Positions 1 through 9,744 of a DNA stretch of 40,235 nucleotides are shown in pieces; the first letter of the stretch is position 1; every line of letters starts with the position of its first letter. The stretch comes from Citrobacter portucalensis (lineage in GTDB: Bacteria; Pseudomonadota; Gammaproteobacteria; Enterobacterales; Enterobacteriaceae). The notes beneath the pieces are model-generated. The model worked only from the letters and a program-made list of their open reading frames with translations, made no database searches and was not told where the DNA came from. The position numbers and the translations under genes were made by a program. Location: NCBI RefSeq assembly GCF_002042885.1, contig NZ_MVFY01000022.1:1-40235 (forward strand). Reading direction: 5' to 3'.

Positions 1-144
1 TAAATATAGTAAGAGATGCAATTATTTATTGAGGTATTGTGAGGTGCTTTACTTTTTTCATGTGTTAATGCTGCGTCAAATTTTATAAAATTACATTAAC
101 CATTTTTACAATGTGACAAAGAAATATTCATAGGTTTATTAGAA

Positions 145-534
145 TCAGTGCAAGGTGTTAAGTACTCCAATTCCAACCACGTTACTGTTTTGACTAAGAG
201 TATTCAATTGCTGACATGAATATATGATGACCTTAAGCGATGAAGATAGCTGCCGGAAATGCCAGAGTGGTTTAAACATTCTGCTGGTAGCAGCAGTTTC
301 AGAGCGTGCATTAATTAGCGGTGATTTATCCCACCATCCGGGGGCGTATCCCCAGATAACTGGATCAAGATGAAGTTTCTCGTCACGTTCGCTCAGCAGC
401 AGAACTTTGGTGCCTGGCGCCACGTTGAATCGCCCGATCGGTACCGGGTCATATGGGATATCACGTTCAGCTTCTTCAGCGAGCAGGGCGAGATAGTCCT
501 CGCGTGTCATTGACTGTGAAAAGCGTCCACACAT
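145..534 (-). pseudogene. Truncated SRAP/HMCES-family gene (YedK-like)
   Basis: The first roughly 91 residues, starting MCGRFSQ at 534, match the N-terminal half of E. coli YedK (about 222 residues), a self-processing protein that crosslinks to abasic sites in single-stranded DNA. The catalytic Cys2 and the Asn of the LINARSE motif are present. Similarity stops abruptly after the KPLWH stretch near position 262-265. Reading continues about 38 unrelated residues to a stop at 145. The distal catalytic Glu and His of the family are therefore missing, and the product is very likely inactive. The in-frame reading extends upstream to 666, but MCGRF must be the mature start because Cys2 has to become the N-terminus. 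SRAP genes are often carried by phages and islands, which fits the AT-rich surroundings. Confidence 0.8.
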
Positions 535-913
535 AGAAACCTTCAGCCAACTGTCAGACTGAAAGCATATGATATTGACTAGAACGATAGGATTTGAAGC
601 TCCACACCACCAATATTCCATTATGGCTTTTAGCTTCTCAAGGTTGCCAAATGTCCGATAGACCACTACCCATTTTTACTTTTTTTGGGGCAAATTTGGG
701 GGGCAAAAATCAGTTTGGGCCATGATCGGGGGCGATGAAATGACTCATATTGCCCGCAATTGTCCAAGACGATTTTTTATTAACTGATTGATTTTATGGT
801 AATTAACTGTATTTACTGAATTTACATAATCAATTTTATAGTCTAACGCTGATTATGTGGCTGTGGGGATAAACATTTAATAAACCGGGGGAAGGGATAA
901 TCTCGCAGGCAAT
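535..913. other. AT-rich intergenic scar, no gene
   Basis: I see no credible gene here. Two near-copies of a TTTGGGGCAAA element stand head to tail at 684-694 and 695-707. Composition is markedly AT-rich compared with purB. In E. coli and Salmonella phoP follows purB; nothing like phoP is present within this first kilobase, so the segment probably marks an insertion or deletion boundary. Confidence 0.5.
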
Positions 914-946
914 AAAAAAGCCGGAAACGCTGATGCTTTCCGGCTT
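914..946 (-). terminator. Rho-independent terminator of the purB operon
   Basis: Arms AAGCCGGAAA (918-927) and TTTCCGGCTT (937-946) pair perfectly. Read on the minus strand the stem is followed by a run of T (complement of 914-919). It lies about 60 bases past the purB stop. Confidence 0.85.
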
Positions 947-965
947 ACTACGATATGAACGGAAG

Positions 966-993
966 GCCGGAACAGGCGCAAGCGCGCTCCGGC
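966..993. repeat. REP-like palindrome
   Basis: GCCGGA at 966-971 and TCCGGC at 988-993 bracket a GC-rich core, the usual shape of an enteric REP element. It sits between the purB stop and the terminator, where REP elements often protect 3' ends. Confidence 0.6.
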
Positions 994-1003
994 ATCAAAC
1001 AGA

Positions 1004-2377
<1,374 letters not shown>

Positions 2378-3019
2378 TCACAACTCCGGGGTTAAATGAG
2401 CAAGAATTTGTTTTGCCTGAGTCGTCAGGCGATTACGAGAAAACATGAGTTGCAGACGGCCTCCACCAACCTGATGCCAGAGCACGGCAGCACGGATGCC
2501 AGCCAGCAGCGAAGCGCGTACTTTAGCCTGTACTTGTGGGCTCTGAAGGATGGCCGGAGAACCCGTGACCTGAATACGCGGGCCGAGTGGGCTGATGACG
2601 TCAACATAAATGCCAGCCATCGCACTCATCAACGTTTCTGACTGCAAATCAAAATGGTCCAGCTGGCGCTGCAAGCCGCTAATACGGTCTCCCAGCGTGT
2701 CCATAGCGCCCTTGGCCGCTGACAGCTTACGCTCCAGCACCATCAGGCTTAGCGTATAGCGGGTGAGTTCCGCGTTCAGTCCCTGACGACTACTGGCGTT
2801 CAGCACGCCAAGCAGCGTTTCTAGGCCAAGACGCAGGTTGGCTTCGCTGCCGCCAAACACGCCCAGCGTAGAGCTGGGATTCATGTCGATGACACTGTTC
2901 AGTGAAACGTGTAATGCATCGGCATCACAATGCCCCTGGTGCGCCAGTTCCTGCACCAGGCGTGCCGACTGACAAATGCCTGCCAGGGCGAGGGTGATGT
3001 CATAATAATTCTTTGCCAC
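2378..3019 (-). CDS. hflD: HflD, lysogeny regulator / membrane-associated protein
   Basis: From the GTG at 3019 the product is 213 residues, as in E. coli HflD (YcfC), and is very similar throughout. In E. coli it is a peripheral inner-membrane protein that binds phage lambda CII and promotes its degradation; its host role is unclear. I prefer this GTG over the one two codons upstream (3025) because AGGAAG then lies about 8 bases away, while the upstream GTG is nearly on top of it. The gene lies between mnmA (34 bases) and purB (3 bases) in the conserved operon. Confidence 0.96.
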   Translation of the reverse strand: MAKNYYDITLALAGICQSARLVQELAHQGHCDADALHVSLNSVIDMNPSSTLGVFGGSEANLRLGLETLLGVLNASSRQGLNAELTRYTLSLMVLERKLSAAKGAMDTLGDRISGLQRQLDHFDLQSETLMSAMAGIYVDVISPLGPRIQVTGSPAILQSPQVQAKVRASLLAGIRAAVLWHQVGGGRLQLMFSRNRLTTQAKQILAHLTPEL

Positions 3020-3053
3020 GTTCACTGCTTCCTTGTATCAAATGTGTAAGTAA

Positions 3054-4160
3054 TTATACCGGCAGAGGCAATCGTTGTTCGATAATGCCGCCGCCGAGGC
3101 ACACTTCGCCATTGTAAAAGACAGCCGACTGACCCGGCGTGACCGCCGCGACTGGCTCGTCGAAAATGACTTCAATACGCTCAGCATCCAGTGCCTTAAC
3201 GGTGCACGGAATGTCGGTCTGACGATAGCGGGTTTTCACCGTGCAGCGCATGGTGCCGGTGAACGGTTCGCGATCGACCCAATGCAGCTGTTGCGCCACC
3301 AGGCCAACGGACATCAGACGTGGATGTTCATGACCCTGAGCGACAACCAGAATGTTGTTCTCAACGTCTTTATCCACCACATACCATGGATCTTCTGTCC
3401 CTTCTTTCGTTCCGCCAATACCCAGACCTTTACGTTGACCCAGAGTGTGGTACATCAGCCCCTGATGCTGGCCAATCTCTTCGCCGTCAACGGTGATGAT
3501 TTTGCCTGGCTGAGCCGGCAGGTAACGACCAAGAAACTCGCGGAACTTACGTTCGCCAATGAAGCAGATGCCGGTGGAGTCTTTTTTCTTGGCCGTAATC
3601 AGACCAAGATCTTCGGCAATTTTACGCACCTGCGGTTTTTCCAGTTCACCGACCGGGAACAGGCTTTGCGCGATTTGCTCATGGCCGAGCGTATAGAGGA
3701 AATAACTCTGGTCTTTATTGCCATCGAGCCCACGCAGCAGGCGGCTTTTGCCGTCGACATCCGCGCGACGCACGTAGTGACCGGTGGCGATGTAATCGGC
3801 ACCTAAATCTTCGGCGGCAAACTCAAGGAAGGCTTTAAACTTAATTTCTTTATTGCACAGAATATCCGGGTTCGGCGTACGGCCCGCTTTGTACTCTTCA
3901 AGGAACAGTTCAAAGACGTTGTCCCAGTATTCTGCGGCAAAGTTGACGGTATGCAGTTCAATGCCGAGTTTGTCACAGACAGCCTGCGCATCCGCAAGGT
4001 CGGCGGCCGCTGTGCAGTATTCCTCGCCATCGTCCTCTTCCCAGTTCTTCATGAACAGGCCTTCTACCTGATAGCCCTGTTGTTGTAACAGCCAGGCAGA
4101 AACGGAGGAATCGACACCGCCGGACATGCCGACGATCACTTTTTTTGGGCTTTCAGACAT
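3054..4160 (-). CDS. mnmA: tRNA 2-thiouridylase MnmA
   Basis: 368 residues from MSESPKKV, equal to E. coli MnmA (TrmU). It thiolates U34 of the tRNAs for Lys, Glu and Gln using sulfur relayed by the Tus proteins. The PP-loop [12 protein letters not shown] sits near residue 11. The two catalytic cysteines are visible in NPDILCNKE and STGICFIGE. The reading frame continues 15 codons upstream to 4205, but the family starts at MSE, so 4160 is chosen. It lies between nudJ (53 bases) and hflD, all on the minus strand. Confidence 0.98.
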   Translation of the reverse strand: MSESPKKVIVGMSGGVDSSVSAWLLQQQGYQVEGLFMKNWEEDDGEEYCTAAADLADAQAVCDKLGIELHTVNFAAEYWDNVFELFLEEYKAGRTPNPDILCNKEIKFKAFLEFAAEDLGADYIATGHYVRRADVDGKSRLLRGLDGNKDQSYFLYTLGHEQIAQSLFPVGELEKPQVRKIAEDLGLITAKKKDSTGICFIGERKFREFLGRYLPAQPGKIITVDGEEIGQHQGLMYHTLGQRKGLGIGGTKEGTEDPWYVVDKDVENNILVVAQGHEHPRLMSVGLVAQQLHWVDREPFTGTMRCTVKTRYRQTDIPCTVKALDAERIEVIFDEPVAAVTPGQSAVFYNGEVCLGGGIIEQRLPLPV

Positions 4161-4213
4161 AGGAATACTCACGACATTGAACTTCAAGGCGGCATATTCT
4201 AGCACGCAGCCCT

Positions 4214-4675
4214 TTACTTGACACCCTCTGTAAACGGCCAGTTAAATTCGCCGATCATGGCCAGTGGGTAGCGCTGTCCGCTCAGATAACAGCGAATACT
4301 CTCCGCAACCAACGGCGAACGCAGGTTTGGCGCAGAGAAAATCTCTTCTGCGCTGACCCAACGACAGCAATCTATATCGCTGTCATGGGGTTCTGTAGCG
4401 CACATATTGGCAAGCTCGATAGAGAAAAGAAAACGCAAAAAGGGCGTTCTGTCTGGCGCAATCCATTGATGCATACGAATGAAATGCTGTGGCTGCGCTT
4501 TAATGCCCGTTTCTTCCCACAGTTCGCGTGCTGCGGCTTGCACCAGCGTTTCATCGGCTTCCAGGTGTCCTGCAGGCTGATTCCACAAGGCTTTGCCATT
4601 GATCGTTTCTTCAACGACTAAGAATTTATCTTCTGCATGCACAATGCAGGCGACCGTGACGTGCGGTTTGAACAT
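4214..4675 (-). CDS. nudJ: Nudix phosphatase NudJ
   Basis: 153 residues, matching E. coli NudJ in length and sequence. The Nudix box runs from GHLEADETL through RELWEETGI (about residues 37-59) with the metal-binding REXXEE core intact. In E. coli the enzyme hydrolyses HMP-pyrophosphate, a thiamine precursor, and nucleoside di- and triphosphates. The start ATG at 4675 has GGGGAA just upstream. It begins 9 bases after the stop of the secreted SH3-like gene, so that inserted gene probably shares its transcript. Confidence 0.97.
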   Translation of the reverse strand: MFKPHVTVACIVHAEDKFLVVEETINGKALWNQPAGHLEADETLVQAAARELWEETGIKAQPQHFIRMHQWIAPDRTPFLRFLFSIELANMCATEPHDSDIDCCRWVSAEEIFSAPNLRSPLVAESIRCYLSGQRYPLAMIGEFNWPFTEGVK

Positions 4676-4684
4676 GTTTTCCCC

Positions 4685-5614
4685 TTATTCCTCAGCAAAA
4701 CCTTCGGTAACATCTGGCCAGCTAATTTCACCGCTGGCCTTGTCGATACTGATATAAGCCACGGGAGGTGACGTTTGTGGGTCGGCCCCTCCTCGGCACA
4801 ATGCGGTTTGATGATCCTCGCGCACGATAATCTCAATGGCCTTTTTAGCATTCCAGCTTTCATAAAAGATACATTGGTGGTCGTGACGTAGCCCAAGGGT
4901 GGCGACTCTCGTTGCCTTTTCTGTCGACAGCGGGTTGATGTCGTCGCGATAGTGGTCACCGCTGTTTATAGCCTGTAACTGCGACTTTTTTAACCAACCG
5001 CGTATGATTTGGCGATCGGTGGTGTAGTAGACCGCTTCCATAAAATCATCGTTGGATTGTTCTTGTACAGAGACGAGGTCGCCGGGCACTAAAAATACGG
5101 ACGGGCTGCGACACTGTTCGGTTGGCATCGCATAGAACCATGCGCGGGTGTCTCCTGTTACCTGATAGTGGTTTGCGAAGGAGGAGGGTAAGAACCCGCG
5201 CTGCGACATCGCTTTATTTGCCCATGTCTGGCAAGACGCGCTTACTGCAAGCGGACTGGATAACGGCGTTAATCCATCTACCGAGATCCAGCCGGTGGCG
5301 AAGGTTCCTTTAGCGTCCCGATAACGTACGTAACGATAAGGCTCATCTTTGGAAAGCATGCCCGTGCTTTTGTAGCGCTGTGAACTCCTGAGTACCTCGA
5401 CGGTGTCGCCATTGACCATGAACGCGGGGAGTTGACACTCTGTTGCTGGTGCAGAATAGAAATGCAGGCGTGAGTCGGTTTTTACTTTGGCAGACTCATA
5501 AATGTAGTTTGCCTCTCCGGCTGCTGTTCCGGCAATTGTCTCACAGTCCAGTTTTGCTGAACAAAACGGTGACACGCCGAGCAGGATGAATGCTGCAAAA
5601 AGCTGCTTATCCAT
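4685..5614 (-). CDS. Secreted protein with two SH3-like repeats, function unknown
   Basis: About 309 residues; I do not recognise a named gene. The N-terminus is a signal peptide (KQLFAAFILLGVSPFCSA, then KLDCE), so the product should be periplasmic or exported. Two copies of a bacterial SH3-like unit follow: the first around residues 50-115 (GDTVEVL ... GWISVDGL), the second around 155-215 (GDLVSVQ ... GWLKKSQL). Each is introduced by an aromatic-rich strand ending in a shared ECQ/EQC-type Cys motif. Such modules often bind cell-wall peptides. An ATG three codons upstream (5623) is possible, but GGGAAG is better spaced for 5614. E. coli has rluE next to nudJ with no gene between them, so this is an insertion into a housekeeping operon. 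Confidence 0.8.
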   Translation of the reverse strand: MDKQLFAAFILLGVSPFCSAKLDCETIAGTAAGEANYIYESAKVKTDSRLHFYSAPATECQLPAFMVNGDTVEVLRSSQRYKSTGMLSKDEPYRYVRYRDAKGTFATGWISVDGLTPLSSPLAVSASCQTWANKAMSQRGFLPSSFANHYQVTGDTRAWFYAMPTEQCRSPSVFLVPGDLVSVQEQSNDDFMEAVYYTTDRQIIRGWLKKSQLQAINSGDHYRDDINPLSTEKATRVATLGLRHDHQCIFYESWNAKKAIEIIVREDHQTALCRGGADPQTSPPVAYISIDKASGEISWPDVTEGFAEE

Positions 5615-5657
5615 TTTTTTCATTCTTCCCTGTTAACACTCACGTTAAACCGTACAG

Positions 5658-6281
5658 TTACGATTTCAGTTCCCGCCACTCGCCGTTAGCAAGATTTTCC
5701 AGCGTGTAATCCCCCATGGCATAGCGGATGAGGCGCAGCGTAGGAAATCCAACATGCGCTGTCATACGACGTACCTGACGGTTGCGACCTTCATATAAGG
5801 TAACTTTCAACCAGCTGGTGGGAATGTTTTTCCGTTCCCGAATCGGCGGATTTCTCGGCCACAGCCATACGGGTTCCTCTACTACTTCAATGCCTGCGGG
5901 TAGCGTGGGGCCATCATTGAGAGTTACTCCGTTACGCAGGGCGTCCAGCGCTTCTGCTGTCGGCTCACCTTCAACCTGGACGTAATAAATTTTCCCGGTA
6001 CGCTTACCGGGTTGCGTTAACCGCGCCTGCAGCGCGCCATCATTGGTCAGCACCAAAAGCCCTTCGCTGTCCCGGTCGAGTCGGCCCGCCGCATAAATTC
6101 CCGGCACGGGAATAAAATCTTTTAACGTGCTTCTACCAGCCTCGTCAGTAAATTGTGGCAAAACATCGTAGGGTTTATTGAACAAAACCACGCGTTTTGG
6201 CTGGTTTTCTTTACGCTGCTTAGTGACTTGTCGTGAGCTGAATCGCTCAACCCGGTGATTTCTAAAAGAAGTTTTTTGCAT
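5658..6281 (-). CDS. rluE: 23S rRNA pseudouridine(2457) synthase RluE
   Basis: 207 residues of the RsuA/RluE family, which isomerises U2457 of 23S rRNA. The catalytic motif [15 protein letters not shown] carries the nucleophilic Asp69. E. coli RluE is annotated ten residues longer (start before MQKT). Here an in-frame TAA lies four codons before this ATG, so the start is fixed. The gene is divergent from icd and leads the minus-strand run toward purB. Confidence 0.97.
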   Translation of the reverse strand: MQKTSFRNHRVERFSSRQVTKQRKENQPKRVVLFNKPYDVLPQFTDEAGRSTLKDFIPVPGIYAAGRLDRDSEGLLVLTNDGALQARLTQPGKRTGKIYYVQVEGEPTAEALDALRNGVTLNDGPTLPAGIEVVEEPVWLWPRNPPIRERKNIPTSWLKVTLYEGRNRQVRRMTAHVGFPTLRLIRYAMGDYTLENLANGEWRELKS

Positions 6282-6360
6282 GGTATTTTCAGATTATATC
6301 AATTGCCGCATTATAGCCTAAGAACGAGTGTCTTTCATGGCGGCGAACAATAGGGTAGTA

Positions 6361-6389
6361 TTGACACGCTCATTACAAATCATTAACAA
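6361..6389 (+). promoter_or_regulatory. Candidate icd promoter
   Basis: TTGACA at 6361-6366 is followed after 17 bases by TAACAA at 6384-6389, a fair sigma-70 pair about 95 bases before the icd start. A second, cryptic promoter is not excluded; E. coli icd is also controlled by ArcA and Cra. Confidence 0.4.
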
Positions 6390-6483
6390 AAAGTTGCTCT
6401 AACGCATCCGTGTAGCAGGACGCAAACGCACATGCAGCGTGATGACAGACGAGCAGAACCAGAAGCGCTCGAAGGAGAGGTGA

Positions 6484-7734
6484 ATGGAAAGCAAAGTAGT
6501 TGTTCCGGCGGAAGGTAAGAAGATCACCCTGCAAAACGGCAAACTCAACGTTCCTGAAAATCCGATTATCCCGTTCATTGAAGGCGACGGTATCGGCGTT
6601 GATGTAACCCCACCGATGATCAAAGTTGTCGATGCTGCTGTCGAGAAAGCCTATAAAGGCGAGCGTAAAATCTCCTGGATGGAAATCTACACCGGCGAGA
6701 AATCCACTCAGGTTTATGGCCAGGACGTCTGGCTGCCTGCTGAAACCTTAGATCTGATTCGTGAATATCGTGTTGCCATTAAAGGCCCTCTGACCACTCC
6801 TGTTGGCGGCGGTATTCGCTCTCTGAACGTAGCTCTGCGTCAGGAACTTGACCTGTATGTCTGCCTGCGTCCGGTGCGTTATTATCAGGGCACACCAAGC
6901 CCGGTTAAACACCCTGAACTGACCGACATGGTCATCTTCCGCGAAAACTCCGAAGACATCTACGCGGGTATCGAGTGGAAAGCTGACTCTGCCGATGCTG
7001 AGAAAGTGATTAAATTCCTGCGCGAAGAGATGGGCGTGAAGAAAATCCGCTTCCCGGAACATTGCGGCATTGGTATCAAACCGTGTTCTGAAGAAGGGAC
7101 TAAACGTCTGGTACGTGCAGCGATTGAATACGCCATCGCCAACGATCGTGATTCAGTTACCCTGGTACACAAAGGCAACATCATGAAGTTCACCGAAGGC
7201 GCGTTCAAAGACTGGGGTTACCAGTTAGCGCGTGAAGAATTCGGTGGTGAACTGATCGACGGCGGTCCATGGGTGAAAATCAAGAACCCGAAAACCGGTA
7301 AAGAGATCGTGGTTAAGGACGTTATCGCCGATGCGTTCCTGCAACAGATTCTGCTGCGTCCGGCTGAGTATGACGTGATTGCCTGTATGAACCTGAACGG
7401 TGACTACATCTCCGATGCGTTGGCCGCACAGGTTGGTGGTATTGGTATCGCGCCGGGTGCAAACATCGGTGACGAATGCGCTCTGTTCGAAGCAACCCAC
7501 GGTACTGCACCGAAGTATGCAGGTCAGGATAAAGTGAACCCAGGTTCCATCATTCTGTCTGCTGAAATGATGCTGCGCCACATGGGTTGGACCGAAGCGG
7601 CTGATTTAATTGTTAAAGGTATGGAAGGCGCTATCAACGCGAAAACCGTAACTTATGACTTCGAACGTCTGATGGAAGGCGCTAAATTGCTGAAATGCTC
7701 AGAGTTTGGTGACGCGATCATCGAAAACATGTAA
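6484..7734 (+). CDS. icd: NADP-dependent isocitrate dehydrogenase
   Basis: 416 residues, as E. coli Icd. It oxidises isocitrate to 2-oxoglutarate in the TCA cycle. The regulatory Ser113, target of the AceK kinase/phosphatase, is in the [13 protein letters not shown] loop, and the Mg/isocitrate aspartates lie in the [16 protein letters not shown] signature. A strong ribosome site (GGAGAGG) stands 5 bases before the ATG. In E. coli K-12 the 3' end of icd is the e14 prophage attachment site. Here the gene end is intact, but an accessory, AT-rich region starts directly after it. Confidence 0.99.
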   Translation: MESKVVVPAEGKKITLQNGKLNVPENPIIPFIEGDGIGVDVTPPMIKVVDAAVEKAYKGERKISWMEIYTGEKSTQVYGQDVWLPAETLDLIREYRVAIKGPLTTPVGGGIRSLNVALRQELDLYVCLRPVRYYQGTPSPVKHPELTDMVIFRENSEDIYAGIEWKADSADAEKVIKFLREEMGVKKIRFPEHCGIGIKPCSEEGTKRLVRAAIEYAIANDRDSVTLVHKGNIMKFTEGAFKDWGYQLAREEFGGELIDGGPWVKIKNPKTGKEIVVKDVIADAFLQQILLRPAEYDVIACMNLNGDYISDALAAQVGGIGIAPGANIGDECALFEATHGTAPKYAGQDKVNPGSIILSAEMMLRHMGWTEAADLIVKGMEGAINAKTVTYDFERLMEGAKLLKCSEFGDAIIENM

Positions 7735-7756
7735 TCCAGATCTTGGTTTGTATGAG

Positions 7757-7786
7757 AACGGGAGCCGAGAGGTTCCCGTTTTTTTT
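7757..7786 (+). terminator. icd rho-independent terminator
   Basis: AACGGGA (7757-7763) pairs with TCCCGTT (7774-7780) and is followed by a run of T. It starts about 20 bases after the icd stop. Confidence 0.9.
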
Positions 7787-8247
7787 ACCTGCAAAATGCT
7801 TTCCTGGCGCTCATACTATTAAACTCATTTAAATAGCACTGAAGAACAAATTTTTATCTTTGCCATTACAATTTTATTTTTTTGATAATAATTTCCATGG
7901 CTGTCAATATTTCTTTATTTAACTCTATTCGGGTATGAGAACTAACTATAATTGAGTGGTGTTTGTATCTTATTGATTATTAGATGGGAAATAATCATTT
8001 TAAAAATAAGAAAAATATCGGAAATTTTTATAAAGAAGAAGCGTTTTAAGATTTTTTACTCTAATTTTAAATCCATTTTTATCAGCGTGTTATGACAGTT
8101 GATTATTCTGAGTGTTAGTAATGTCCAAAAAAGAACATTTTCTCCGATTGATGTTTTTTTACCTTTCTGTTTTTCTGTTGGCAACATGCTTGAGAAATAA
8201 AACTCAAAGCATGATTCCTTATTATGTGTGTTACTTACTATTAGTTG
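7787..8247. other. AT-rich intergenic region upstream of the Ail-like gene
   Basis: No gene is visible in this 460-base AT-rich stretch. It presumably carries the promoter of the Ail-like gene. A near-perfect hairpin, CATGCTTGAG (8185-8194) against CTCAAAGCATG (8203-8213), lies about 35 bases before the start codon, inside the likely 5' untranslated region. The composition suggests acquired DNA. Confidence 0.6.
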
Positions 8248-8742
8248 ATGATGAAAATGGTTATTAAAATGCTAAGTTTAAAAACAGGTTTAGTGGCTTT
8301 TACATTATGTTTTGCTATGACGGTTTATGCAGGAGAAAGCGTAGTCACCGGCGGTTATGTACATACCCGGACAGATGGACAGAACCTTAATGGTTTTAAC
8401 GCTAAATATGATTATACCCCAGATGAGAGTGATTTTGGTGTTATGACATCCTTAACCATTTCAGCAAATGACGATAATGATATAGATCGTGGTTATGGTT
8501 CTGCATTAGTCGGCGCAAGTTATAAAGTAAATGATGTGGTAAAACCTTATGTAATGGCGGGTATTGGGAGAGGTGCGATCAAAGCTAATGGTGAAACTGA
8601 CACTTCTACAGGTTTTGCCTATGGCGCTGGTATTCAGTTTATCCCCATTGCAGGTTTCACTGTTGATGCAGGCTATGAAGGTTCTAAGGTCTTTGGCGCA
8701 CAAGCTAATAGTATTGTAGTCGGCGCCGGCTGGAAATTCTAA
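8248..8742 (+). CDS. Ail/OmpX-type outer membrane beta-barrel protein
   Basis: About 164 residues. A signal peptide ends in FAMTVYA; the mature part begins GESVVTGGYVHT. Alternating hydrophobic strands with acidic turns and the terminal Phe (VVGAGWKF) are the marks of a small eight-strand barrel of the Ail/Lom/OmpX/PagC family, whose members mediate adhesion, serum resistance or invasion. ATGs at 8248, 8251, 8257 and 8269 are all possible starts; no ribosome site is clearly best. The lipoprotein gene follows after 10 bases. Salmonella carries pagC and envelope lipoprotein genes downstream of icd, so this looks like the same hotspot with different cargo. Substrate or ligand cannot be inferred. 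Confidence 0.8.
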   Translation: MMKMVIKMLSLKTGLVAFTLCFAMTVYAGESVVTGGYVHTRTDGQNLNGFNAKYDYTPDESDFGVMTSLTISANDDNDIDRGYGSALVGASYKVNDVVKPYVMAGIGRGAIKANGETDTSTGFAYGAGIQFIPIAGFTVDAGYEGSKVFGAQANSIVVGAGWKF

Positions 8743-8752
8743 GGTTATTTAT

Positions 8753-8983
8753 ATGAATAAATTAATGATAATATTGGGTGCGTTTTCTGCTGTTTCCTTG
8801 ATGTCTGGTTGTGTATCAGAAGAACAACGCTTAGCAAAGTGCGAAGCGAAGGGAATTAGCCGTGATGTTTGTTATCACGAAGAAAAAGAATATTGGAATA
8901 ATTACAGTGCTAATATGAGTCGACTGCAGGCCGCTAATACACAAGCGGATGCTTTCAAAGAGGCTATGAGTGATCACAAGTAA
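8753..8983 (+). CDS. Small predicted lipoprotein
   Basis: 76 residues. The signal ends in the lipobox LMSGC, so the mature protein starts at Cys20 with acyl modification. The mature part is highly charged (EEQRLAKCEAKG, HEEKEYW) with two more cysteines and no domain I recognise. It is 10 bases behind the Ail-like gene and ahead of a terminator, so the two form a transcription unit and may work together at the outer membrane. Confidence 0.75.
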   Translation: MNKLMIILGAFSAVSLMSGCVSEEQRLAKCEAKGISRDVCYHEEKEYWNNYSANMSRLQAANTQADAFKEAMSDHK

Positions 8984-9012
8984 CATAAGCATTATGATGA
9001 CGATTAATATTT

Positions 9013-9050
9013 AAGAACACGCACATACGGTCTTGAGTGCTTATGTTCTT
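9013..9050 (+). terminator. Terminator after the Ail-lipoprotein pair
   Basis: AAGAACA (9013-9019) pairs with TGTTCTT (9044-9050), with an inner GCAC/GTGC pairing; the tail GATATTTTAATC is only moderately T-rich. Confidence 0.55.
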
Positions 9051-9067
9051 GATATTTTAATCATTTA

Positions 9068-9199
9068 TTAATTATTCAAATGGTTATGCTCAGTCTTCAC
9101 TCTCAAAAGCGTATTATCCTTCTGTATATAGTGATGAAATAATGCAGCGCCGGCATGGGCTGCAATTAGAAAGTAGCAGATATCGGCGAGCTGACTTCC
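9068..9199 (-). pseudogene. C-terminal remnant of a cytochrome b561
   Basis: Reading the minus strand to the TAA at 9068-9070 gives 37 residues including AHAGAALFHHYIQKDNTLLR. This matches the C-terminal end of the E. coli CybB/YodB/YceJ diheme b561 family, with the His of AAHAG and the HH pair before the charged tail. No start and no upstream helices are present: the frame loses resemblance near 9190-9199 and the rest of the gene is absent. It is a decayed piece of a once intact inner-membrane cytochrome gene. Confidence 0.7.
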
Positions 9200-9275
9200 C
9201 CCCAAAGCCAGAGTTTTTTATGATAACCATGGCCTTACTTTGGTTTGAGAAAAACGCTTCGTCTGCTGTGTGCAA

Positions 9276-9548
9276 TTATTCTTTTGCTGAAAGTTTGTAC
9301 GGAAATACATGCAGAGCGTTGGCTGCGATGGGATAAACGCCCAGGCCTTCTGTTCTGGCTTTGATTTCCTCGAAAGAGAGTGAAGGGGAGGGTTCTCGTC
9401 CGCCCCACAGATTAATGCCTTCAGGAACATCGTCCCGGCTGTACTCCTCGGCGATCTCGATGGTTCCGCCACTATTCAATTCGATGACAACGCTTTTTCC
9501 GTCAACAGGAATCAGGTTCCCGTCATTGTCAGTGATAAAGATTTTCAT
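9276..9548 (-). CDS. Small conserved-looking protein, unknown function
   Basis: 90 residues from MKIFITDNDG, chosen because AGAGGT stands 7 bases upstream; the frame extends to 9602 without a better start. The product is acidic, with a beta-rich first half (FITDNDGNLIPVDGKSVVIELNS) and an amphipathic middle. There is no signal peptide or membrane segment, so it is presumably cytoplasmic. I do not recognise a family with a known function. It stands alone between the b561 remnant and the phosphodiesterase gene. Confidence 0.65.
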   Translation of the reverse strand: MKIFITDNDGNLIPVDGKSVVIELNSGGTIEIAEEYSRDDVPEGINLWGGREPSPSLSFEEIKARTEGLGVYPIAANALHVFPYKLSAKE

Positions 9549-9744
9549 TTGATTACCTCTTATTAGTGCATTCCTATGATAGCAAAATTGGATGAGGTGC
9601 AACGCCGGTTTTGTACTGCGAATTTCAGTAATGATTTTATCAATAAATTAGTAAGTTACGTTGTTATTGAGGAAATGTGACTGGGCGCATGGCGACTTTT
9701 GTTTCTGTCTACCATGCTCTGTAGAGATAAATTAGAACACGTCA

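Noticed and set aside
3075-3806. 243-codon plus-strand frame inside mnmA
   Set aside because: Antisense shadow of mnmA with no recognisable domain or ribosome site.
6239-6250. Possible Cra site TGAATCGCTCAA for icd
   Set aside because: Nine of twelve bases, but within the rluE coding start and 235 bases from icd; not strong enough to list.
7960-7976. Possible PhoP box (TGTTTG-N5-TATTGA) before the Ail-like gene
   Set aside because: Only about 9 of 12 bases fit and it lies near 290 bases upstream in AT-rich DNA, where such matches occur by chance.
9142-9336. 64-codon plus-strand frame
   Set aside because: It runs opposite to the b561 remnant and the end of the 90-residue gene, with no ribosome site or similarity.
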